DNA of 64,000 nt from Septoria linicola (taxonomy: Eukaryota; Ascomycota; Dothideomycetes; Mycosphaerellales; Mycosphaerellaceae). The notes beneath the pieces were generated by a model. The model was not told the origin of the DNA, searched no databases, and saw only the letters and a program-made list of their open reading frames with translations. This document shows, piece by piece, positions 55,578 through 64,000 of the stretch. Each line of letters opens with the position of its first letter. Positions within the stretch are counted from its first letter, which is position 1. Location of the stretch: positions 1,426,001 to 1,490,000 of the forward strand of contig CP099418.1 in assembly GCA_024114885.1 (NCBI GenBank). Direction: 5' to 3'. The position numbers and the translations under genes are program-made.

Positions 55578-58163
55578 ATGGCACAAGGCAGTCCCCGACC
55601 AGCGAAACAGCTCCAGCATCGCAAAGGTCCCAGCTACAGTCAAAGGCAGGATCGATATGACAGGCTAAGAATTGACGACGAAGCAACAAAATCGTACATT
55701 AAGCGGATTCTATGTGCACCAAAAGCAGATCCCGCGTCGACAACAGAAACAGCCGACTCCGATGGCCGCTCACCTGAGTCACTGGAGCAACTTCTGCCGC
55801 CACTCAGTAGCTCCAACGAAGTTGATGTGCAGCTATATGCCCTGATCGCGGTTGTCTTGGATCTTTTTGTCCAGGCATGGTATAATCGTATTACACCTGA
55901 TCACGATTTTGTGGCTTCCATTGTGCAGATCATCGCACATTGTACGAGGGCATTGGAGCAACGACTTCGTTACGTCGATCTGGAAAGTCTTGTGTTGGAC
56001 GAGCTGCCTGAGCTCTTGAGTGATCATGTGAACGGTAAAGCCTATAATTTCTGTGCGCAAACGCCCAATATGCTGATCTACCATAGCGGTCCGCATAGCC
56101 CAAGATTCGCAAAGCATAGACCCTACCATCTCAGAGGTACGTCTAAAGTATCACGCCCTGAGGCCACATGCAGCTGTCACGCCCTGTCCAGTGAATCCAG
56201 AAGCGATCAGTGCTCAGCAAGAAAGCGAAGTTGCTTGGTGTCTGCTGCTTGTGAATCGAGTATTGTCTTTACTTCTGCCGCCTGAGGATCTGCAAAATCC
56301 ATGCTTGGAGGTGTTAGTCTCTGAAGTTCTTGCAGAGCTCATCTTCCACAATGGCATCTTGGGCAAGGCTTGCGAGCCATGGTTGTTATGGGACTCAATC
56401 GCGAAGCTCCTCCGCGCCCAGCGTCCAGTGGCTGTCGCTGTAACACAAATCAGCACGTCTTCGTACGACGCGGCGCATAAGCGTGGGATGTTAGATGTGA
56501 AGGCTGCGGCAAACACAGGCCATGACCTTTCGTTTTCGCAATGGCGGCCAATGGCGGTCACTCATGCGTTCTGGACGATAGTACAGGCGATCGTGACGGT
56601 ATCCCTTCTGCTTCGGTCTTTCGCTATCGCACTCATGCACGCTGCGAAGATACCACAGCGGCCTCAAAGGACTACCCACATATCGGGCAGATTCGCGGCA
56701 GCAAAGAGGTATGCTGGCCAAGAACCGTCTAAAGCACCAGTCCTGGACTACAGTGATACTGCACGACCTCTCGTCAGCATGTGCATCTGGCGCTGCATAT
56801 CCACATTGCTGATGTTGGAAAAGCGAATGCCATGGCTGTCAGGCATGTTCTCGCTCCTCTTGTGGATGGTCCTGCATGGGCCCGGCCAGGTCTGCCGTGC
56901 CAATAGCAGATTAGACAGGTGAGTGGCTGCGTTCTTTCATCCACACCATATGCTGTACTCGCATCGAGTCATGCATCTCACGGAATGTTGAGCTCACCGG
57001 ACACAACGAGCTCGATGGCTGCATACCCTGGTGTTGCATCCCCTCATTCGTCCAAGCGACACAGCCACCACGGCAGCCTGCATGGACTCACGGTCATCTG
57101 ATCACTTCATCTGCCAATATCACTCCTGGGGCTGTCGACGAAAAGTTCGATGCTCGTCTGGGACATGGCGGTTGGCACGCTTACGGTCGCAGGGTCTCCG
57201 GGCGCTTCGCTGACGACCTGATGCGTTGGATGCTGTCAATCATGCAGCCACTGAAGCATGCGACTGCAGATCTACCATCGGCGCAGCCGCCTTCAACAGG
57301 CTAGCATCGGACGTGCCTACACATCGTGACAGATATGCGGCGCGAAGTGGTCGTGGACTTTGCGAGCGATGCCCTGTCTGAAGCTCTCTCTCGGCAGTAA
57401 TGCCATGCGGCTGCATTCCGAGGGTTCGGCCCATTGCGGGTCTCGCAGAGTCTGTGCTTCGCTGCGGCCCAAACCTAAACGCCTATCATCGCAACAGGCC
57501 GCGAATCCTACGACGAGGCTTACGAGATGGTCTACTGCCGAAGTTATTGTGGGCACCAGTGATATCGCAATACGTCTTTGTGTGAACGCTTCATTCGCCA
57601 ACTAGCAAGACGCGGTGTCGAGGACCGGCCAGTCTATTGATACGACCCTGGTTCTGATCATAGTCTGACACATTTACTTGCCAGTTTGGTCGCCGTTGCG
57701 ACTCGCATATGCATGCAATCTGGGCATTTTACTGAACAAAGACTGACCGGTACAATATGCTGACGAGTGTGTATGCAGGCTCCTGTCATCAAACGTCCGC
57801 ACACGGTTGCTCAGTGCCAATTGGATCCCCTCCGCCCTTCAAGCTGCGCGAAGCGCCCTCTTTCCCGAAAACGTCCTCGCTCCTGCACGTGTGCCACCCA
57901 AAGACCACGAGGTCTTGGTGATCAAGCGCGAATGTGCCATGGCTATCATTGACGCGGTGCCTGGGATCGTTCGTGATCGATTCTTCGCTACAAACGACGT
58001 CGATCTGATGATCGAGGATGTGGAATGCGAATTGGACTTGCTCGGTGATTCATATCTGAATAAACACCTGATCGTTCGAGTAGTGGAGCTCATAGTGGCC
58101 CGACTTTTCCCAGAATTAGCCGACCATAGCGGTGAAGCAATCATGGAGGTAGTAGCTCAATGA
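55578..58163 (+). CDS. PXA-domain protein (sorting-nexin-associated domain)
   Basis: Exons 55578-56136, 56192-56918 and 57779-58163 give 556 residues. Residues from about 85 to 260 match the PX-associated (PXA) domain: VDVQLYALIAVVLDLFVQAWYNRI, VASIVQIIAHCTRALEQRL, LLSDHV, then VLSLLLPPEDLQNPCLEVLVSEVLAELI and KACEPWLLWDSI. The C-terminal part (LLSSNVRTRLL...PSALQAARSALFPEN, SYLNKHLIVRVVELIVARLFPEL) matches the end of fungal PXA-only proteins, which join directly to LDR of exon 2. Intron 1 is 55 nt, but intron 2 is 860 nt, far above the local norm, and contains its own protein-like open stretch. PXA proteins are tied to endosomal and ER-contact trafficking in snx13/Mdm1-type proteins; the role of PXA-only fungal members is unknown. 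Confidence 0.82.
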
Positions 58164-58490
58164 GAGTTGGGGCGAACTGCAATGTGATGAGTTCTGTCTG
58201 AACCAGCATGAGTGGGTTTCCACATGCATTCATCTGCCAGTATGCGTATCAATACATTTATCCGAAATGTTGCCTTTTCCACAATCCAGGACCCTCATGT
58301 GCCGCGTGAGCGGACTAGCCGTCTGAGCTGGCAGTGTCATGCGCAAAGCGTCGTTCTTGCTTCGCAATGTCGCAAGTGAAGTTCTACCGCAAAGTCCTCC
58401 CCCAAGCAATATACAGCTGAAATGTTCCCGCACACCATTCAGCAGGTCTCGAATCGAAAAATGGTATCATTCTCGTTGCAAATATTCGTG
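58164..58490. other. Convergent intergenic region
   Basis: 327 nt between the PXA and CENP-B-type gene 3' ends. Nothing seen. Confidence 0.6.
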
Positions 58491-60236
58491 TCAACTGCTC
58501 CCACCTTGGGACTGCAGTTTTAGCTTCTCCATCAGTTTTCCAATCGTTACACTTTCGCTAAAAGATAGCAGGCCTCCTGGCTGCTGCTCGAAAAAAGAGA
58601 GAACAACTTGAAGGGCTTGTCTGGCCTCTTCCGGTGTTGTTCCTTGGGCTATGCCAAGCTGTGACAGCGATTCTCGTCTCGCTGCATCGATGTGTGCAGG
58701 TAAAGGAGGCGGGCGCATCGTTTCTGAAGGGGTCACGGTGGGCGCGCGACTCTCTGGGCCGTGTAAGCCCATCGCTTCGTCAAGACTGACTAACGGATCT
58801 GGCGGTTCTTCCATAGGCGAATCCAGCGCCGAGCTGTTGCTATACTTTGATGTTTCTGCCTCGCCCGCGTTCATAGCATATTGATCCAGACGTGGAAATG
58901 TCTGGCTTCGCGGCCGATGAGAGTTCGTACTGGACGGTGCTACCAGTACGCTCCTAGGATGTTGCATCGGGACGAACGGCGAAGGTGCCGTCCCTGAATC
59001 TGGCGTGAAGAATGGCGATGTGGTTGGGCTGAGCGGTCCCGGCGAGAATGAAGAAGGCGCAGTGTCTGTATATGCGCTGTGCAACGAAGCTGTGCTCTGT
59101 GTGTGAAACGGGCCGTGTCTACCTCCAGCAAAATCTAAATAGTCGTCTGGACTCTCATGCTTCAAGCTTTCTCGACTTTGCACGCTGTGCAAATCAATCG
59201 GGGATGGTGAATTCAATCCTAACGGTGACACAGGGGACATGTCACCTGGGGTATGCGAAGAAGAGGAGGCTGCTGCTGGGTGGTCGGGGTCTTCTGGCGC
59301 AAGGGACGCCTTGCGTGACCGAGCACCCATAAGGTTGTTCTTGAGCTTGAACTTTTCAATCCAGCTCGAGCTCAGAGCTACATGATTATCGGGTGTTGTC
59401 GTGGTCGCCGCGAATGCACGTGCTTGAGCGCGGATCAAGTCGTCCGAAAGTGGATTGCCCTTCTTCTCCTATGGATCGATGAGAGACTGTTTCGGTCGTG
59501 CTGTTCGACATCGGCTTACCTGGTTCTTGGCCCAGACGGCAAGTGCGCGTTCGATGTCGGGGGACCTCCCTTTGGCACGTTTCACTGGCGATCGACTGCC
59601 ATCTTCTTGGAAAAGGTATTTCTCCTTTTGCCGTAAGACCTTAGAAACAGTGCTAGAACGTAATCAGCCATGCGATCGCTGTCCCGCGAATGATTAAGAG
59701 ATGTACCTTCGCTCGACACCAAATATGGCTGTCAAGAGGTCAGTATGACATTGATGTGTTGCATAGATAGATGAGTGCTACGTACCTCCAATCTCGGTCT
59801 GTTTACTGTTAGGATGCTCTTCAGCATACTGGCACATTCGTTTCCGATCCAGATCGGTCAAGGTCTTCCGTGGCGTTGATGTTGATCTTGTCGATATTGC
59901 TGATACAGGCGTCATGAGCGGGCCTGCTGACATCGGATGAAGGGGCTGTACCGGTTGTGTGTAGACAGGTTGGTACGATGGGTGCGCCTGACTGTTCAGC
60001 ATCGAGGGCCATTGAGGCATTCCCGTCACTAATGGCTGCAAGTGATGATGCATGGGTCGTTGGTGCACGCTGCTGGCAAACGCACTGGGCTCCATCGATA
60101 GCTGAGGAGAGGTGAAGTTGAATCCGTGATATTCTTGCGCTGGGGTGCCATGATGTGAGTGTGGATGAGTTGGGAAGTGGTTCCAGTGCGTTTGCGGCGA
60201 CGATCGATAAGCTGTGTTGCGGTCATCGTTGGCCAT
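58491..60236 (-). CDS. CENP-B-type HTH DNA-binding protein
   Basis: Exons 60236-59786, 59728-59707 (22 nt), 59652-59520 and 59468-58491 give 527 residues; introns 57, 54 and 51 nt. After a His/Pro/Ser-rich N-terminus, two helix-turn-helix domains are assembled across three splice sites: RKTLTDLDRKRMCQYAEEHP-NSKQTEIGAIFGVERSTVSKVLRQKEKYL (CENP-B N-terminal/Tc5-like HTH) and AVWAKNQEKKGNPLSDDLIRAQARAFA...SSSWIEKFKLKNNL (CENP-B HTH 2). The C-terminal ~280 residues are Ser/Pro-rich with one helical patch (EEARQALQVVLSFFEQQPG) and no DDE transposase domain, so this is a domesticated host regulator rather than a pogo/Tigger transposase. It is expected to bind DNA in the nucleus; targets unknown. 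Confidence 0.9.
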
Positions 60237-63200
60237 GGCATCGACAGTGGTCTGCTACGCCGCCCAAGGCAGCGCAGCCCAGCACGGCGGATTGCTGGCA
60301 CTTAATGGTGGCGGAGAGGCGGCGGTAACGGACAGTAGCAGTAGACTTTGCGAGCAAGTGCCGCAGCTTTACACGCCTGTGGCTTGGGCTTGCGGGTGGC
60401 AGCTATGCAGTTCGAATGCAACAACATGCAAGCCAGGACTGGGCAGCGGTAGCGGGAAGAGGGCACATTCTAGACGGCCAGCCGTGGCTCTCATGTAGTA
60501 GTTATGATGCCGCCTGTCCAGCACCAGCAAGTTACAGGAGCTGAGTCGAGGCGCAGAGGGCCGGGAAGAGGTAGATCTCAGGCGGAGGCGGTACTTCAGG
60601 GTATCAAGGTTTATACCAGCACGGTTCGGCGCGCCGAGGGCAAGCTGGCCATCGTCGTGTGCGAAGGAGGGCCCAGGATGGCACTGGTCTCTTGGACGGC
60701 CAGCATCCCTGCGCGTTGCGATCGCCATCCATCCCATCCATCAGCAAGCCCATCATAGCGTGCGCTGCTCGCCGGCTGGCGTGGGATAGATGATTGAGAT
60801 TGTGGGCAAATGCGGCCGGATCGCTAGTGTCCTAGCGCTCACGTCCCAGACAGGCCATGGTTTCTGCAGGACAACAGGCCACTGCAATCAATTGCTCTGT
60901 GCCTCCGACTGCTGCTACTCGTCCGCACGGCAACACAATATGGGGGGGCAGACCCTGCGGACGCCGCATGTAAAACGTCTCTGTGCAGGTACATCCTTCC
61001 GTTCCACACAAACGTCGCAGCAGCAGCAGCAGTGTGCACCACAGCTAGTAGACCTACCTACGGTGCCCACTTCGGCTTGGGCGCACAAGAGCGGTCGCAG
61101 CTCGCTGGCCTGGTGGACCGAAACATGAGGCCCGCCGCCCTGCCAATGAGATGCACTGGCGATCAATTCCCGCCTGCAGGCGCTCGGTCCTGCTCCGACT
61201 CCGTTAGTAGTCTCGAGCAAGCTTCCAATGGCAGTAGAAAGGAACCGCTTCTTTCTTTCTATTGCTCGACACCAGCAGATATCGTCACCCACGCATGATC
61301 GCATTCAGCGGCACACTGTGGCAGATGGCAGCAACGCATAAGCCAGCAGCCATCATGATGCTCATAGCTTGAAAGAGGGCGCGCCTGGCGGAACCGAGGT
61401 CGCTGAGAGCCGATTCGGAGTGGCAGGCATTCTTCGCAACTTCGCTAGCAACCTTTTGAAGATCAGCGATTTCTGGCCTTCACAGGTCGAGGAACCATAA
61501 TGCCGAGATTGTTCAGTAAAACCTTCCCCGAGACAATACACCATTCCTATTCGCACCATCGCGTCTGAAAGCTTAGCGCCCACCGAAGGTAAAAGCTCCA
61601 GCAGTCTTGCACGAGTAAGAAGGTGACTTTGCAAGAAACCCGAGCTATGCACTTCTGATTGGTTGTATTTTCGCAAAGTGCCCCACTGGGTCTCAACATT
61701 TGCTGGCTTGGCATGAGACTGGTCGACTTGATGATCCGGGAGAGCCCACAGAGCGCTCTGACAATCATCACGACAGCAGCGCCGCGCGGGGGTCGCTCCT
61801 TGCAGATCAACGTTGGTAAACTAACTAGGCGGACACTATCTGCCCGTTCAACTCAAACTGAAACGATGAGAAGAGGTTATTCCGACCTCTCTGGAAACGC
61901 CATGGGCTTTTCCCAGGACATGGGAACCACTTGGGAGGCTGTCTCGGTTCGCATACTTTGCTATCAATGCCAACACAGTTATACTTATAGAGCCTACGTC
62001 GTACCTGAAAGACCAGAAATAGATGTCGTCCCGAAGCCTTTGCAATCCACGCGACTTGCGAGAGCTACCGACGAGCTGCTTTCTGGCGACTAGTCTACTT
62101 TGACTATTGAGAAGAGATCTGGGCCTTGCTCTATGCCAACTCTAATCATGATACAGGCACTTTCCCCCTTCTCCTCTGAGATCTCTGCGTCAGCCTGCCA
62201 GGATCTTGTACCTCCCTGCCAATTACAACAAGACAAGACGCAATTCACGGCGCATTGCATACCACCATCATGCTCTGCAGCCCGCCGATCTCTGGCGACG
62301 CTTGCACGCTTGTCAGGGCTGTGCCCACAATGCATGCGACTTGATTTTGGACTAGATGATGAGCAGCGTCGCAAAGAACGTTCCAGGCACAGTCCGATGG
62401 ACAGGGCGGCTTTCAGTGAAAGTCGTACCTGGATATCATCAGCTTGCGCACTGAAGCTGAAACAGACATTCGAATTGACTTCGACGGCAGCTGCCAGACC
62501 TGTCCGAGGCCACAGATCATACTCGCATGCCAGATCATGGCCTATGTGCGCTCAACGTGTGCTTGTGTGCGAACACTCTCGAGCAGTTTCGACGACGGGA
62601 CTACCTCCGTCTGATGTGGCTCATTTCAGCGACGACAAGCTATGCGCTGCCGTCCTGCCGCCACTGAACGTCGTCCCGGACCGAACTTGTCTAGAGCTGT
62701 TGACGCTATCGAGCTTGGCATACCGCAGCGGTGCTAGACTGCACGAAATGGGTCTTTCAGTTCACTGGCAAATTCTCCGAGTCGCAGCCAGCTGTTGCTC
62801 ATCGTGTGCGCGTAAGGACTACACGAGAAGTCAGGGCACCCGAGCAACTACGGCGAATACCGACATTGCGCCCAGAATCTGCAGCGTTATGGCATCATCA
62901 GACGTTTTGCCCGTTGGAGCGACTGTTGCAGATCGTTGCTGTAGGTGCATCAAAACGGACTTGCAGATATCCGGTCTCCGTCGGTCTTGAGTCCGCGAGT
63001 CCAAGCTCTGCAAACTCACTCGAAACTCACAAATCACAACTTCAAGCATCTTGCTTGTTGAACGCATGCGGACCTCGAATCATGTTTCCAGCGCCCAGTC
63101 CAGCAACGAGAGATTCGATTCCGGCTTCTACAGATCTATAAGGCCCATAGCCTTGCACCATATGAACATCGCAGCGCAGCCATTACTCATGGTGCTCTTC

Positions 63201-63473
63201 GCTATGAGTACATTAGCTCAAACAACATAATCTACTGGAAGATGCCGGTGGATGGGGTCTGTTCCTCGCGAGAGTTCGTAACCTGAAACAAAGACAGGAT
63301 GTTGACAATTCTTTGGATTGTATGACAGGATGACGGTAGTCCGCCCATCCATGCCTAGGCACAACCACGCAGGGCTGAAATTCAACTTGACTTTGACTTC
63401 TCCTGAGAATAGTAGCCCAAGCTCAAAGTCAATTACCTACTGACAGTGTAGCATGTATCAGATAAACAAACCC
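60237..63473. other. Long gene-poor stretch
   Basis: 3.2 kb without a supported gene. Long open frames exist at 61659-62093 and 62100-62990 (+), but they have irregular, low-information translations and shadow frames on the other strand. The first ~600 nt probably hold the promoter and leader of the CENP-B-type gene. No transposon ends, inverted repeats or RNA genes recognised. Confidence 0.4.
61018..61032 (+). repeat. Short (CAG)5 microsatellite
   Basis: Five CAG units in the gene-poor region. Simple repeat. Confidence 0.6.
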
Positions 63474-63556
63474 CTAGCGCCACTTCATCGCATGAACCTG
63501 CCATGGGCATATCGAGGCGAGCGACAAGCAAGCATGCAAGTCAAGCCTGAAACTCT

Positions 63557-63970
63557 CTATTGCTCCATTTGTACGCCCAGCTCCGAATAGAAATGATTCA
63601 TCTTGTGCTTCTGGGACGATTTCTTGCCCGTGGCAACATCGTATGTGTGACAGCCCGTGTGAGCAGCATTTGGAGGCTTGCACTTGTCAGCTCTGGTTGA
63701 GACTTCGCGTGCTAGAATAGAGGCGGAATTTGCATGCTCGCAAGGACAACTTACGGTATACAGATGCAAGCTGACTGCGTAGTCCTTCGGATCCTCGCTG
63801 GGATTACCTACAGAGTGCAGACCAAGCCGATCACTCATGTACGTTACCTGATCCTTTCCGTAAATTGTCCTTCTCCTCACCGGCAGTTTCGACGCACTAC
63901 TTGTCGGCCCTTTGCAACTCCGACAGCATTCATGTTTGGTGTTCGTGCTCAGAGTACTACTGGGTATCAT
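63557..63970 (-). CDS. Possible small Cys-containing protein near window end
   Basis: A 137-codon minus-strand frame with Cys at ECCRSC, SCPCEH, DKC and GCHTYD. GTAACG and GTAAGT donor-like sites inside it (near 63849 and 63754) and AG acceptors suggest a spliced gene instead, and another start-like ATG lies at 63998 (MSGKHTYSF...), so the gene may continue beyond or begin just inside the window. No signal peptide or domain recognised. Weakly supported. Confidence 0.2.
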   Translation of the reverse strand: MIPSSTLSTNTKHECCRSCKGPTSSASKLPVRRRTIYGKDQVTYMSDRLGLHSVGNPSEDPKDYAVSLHLYTVSCPCEHANSASILAREVSTRADKCKPPNAAHTGCHTYDVATGKKSSQKHKMNHFYSELGVQMEQ

Positions 63971-64000
63971 CGAAGCTGTAGGTGTGCTTGCCTGACATGG

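Noticed and set aside
56031..56082. Possible extra 52-nt intron in the first PXA exon (GTAAAG...CATAG)
   Set aside because: Using it would put the next junction out of phase (immediate stop), while the unspliced frame joins cleanly at 56136/56192.
62100..62990. 296-codon plus-strand open frame
   Set aside because: No domain, signal peptide or consistent codon pattern; other frames are open over the same region.
1..64000. tRNA, rRNA, CRISPR and transposon signatures
   Set aside because: No B-box-like GGTTCGA with matching arms, no regular spaced repeats and no transposase or reverse transcriptase motifs were seen by eye; a tRNAscan-SE and RepeatMasker run would be needed to be sure.

Overview
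This window is nuclear DNA from a filamentous ascomycete. The evidence is dense, mostly single-copy genes on both strands, broken by short introns (mostly 47-83 nt, with GTAAGT/GTACGT-like donors and CTGAC/CTAAC branch points close to the acceptor), and a gene content typical of Pezizomycotina: a group II G-alpha, a cell-wall-integrity MAPKK, an AA11 LPMO, a GT90, an RTA1 exporter and a fungal tRNA ligase. The overall flavour suggests Dothideomycetes, but that is inference. No bacterial operons, CRISPR arrays, rRNA or convincing tRNA genes were seen.

Layout. 0.5-10.2 kb: a possible terminal exon, a PI-PLC-like phosphodiesterase, a coiled-coil protein (-), a GH17 beta-1,3-glucan enzyme, an MFS exporter, and a secreted orphan (-). 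10.7-17.9 kb: a Cys-rich secreted orphan (-), a small bZIP factor recovered only after splicing (-), a beta-lactamase-fold hydrolase (+) and ethanolamine kinase (-). 19.5-29.4 kb: an AA11-type LPMO (-), an SNF5-family chromatin remodelling subunit (+), an Ohr/OsmC peroxidase (+), an RTA1 protein (-) and dynactin p25 (-). 29.8-41.2 kb: tRNA ligase (+), G-alpha (+), a SET-domain protein (+) and fumarase (-). 41.7-45.7 kb: a tiny four-exon HSP12-type gene (-), a GH24 lysozyme with two Cys-rich repeats (-) and a Cys-rich orphan (-). 46.2-60.2 kb: MAPKK (+), a TAP-type alpha/beta hydrolase (+), a frameshifted GT90 (+), Mediator MED10 (-), a PXA-domain protein with an 860-nt intron (+) and a CENP-B-type HTH protein (-). 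60.2-64 kb holds almost nothing recognisable.

Most genes are independent housekeeping or regulatory units. A loose theme is the cell surface and wall (GH17, LPMO, lysozyme, GT90, cell-wall-integrity MAPKK, RTA1, ethanolamine kinase for phospholipid synthesis), but nothing shows they form one cluster. Close divergent pairs likely share promoters: p25/tRNA ligase, MED10/PXA and the orphan/MAPKK. I found no clear new multi-gene system. The most unusual items are the repeat-bearing lysozyme, the spliced-only small genes (HSP12 type, bZIP, Cys-rich orphan), the GT90 frameshift and the outsized intron in the PXA gene.
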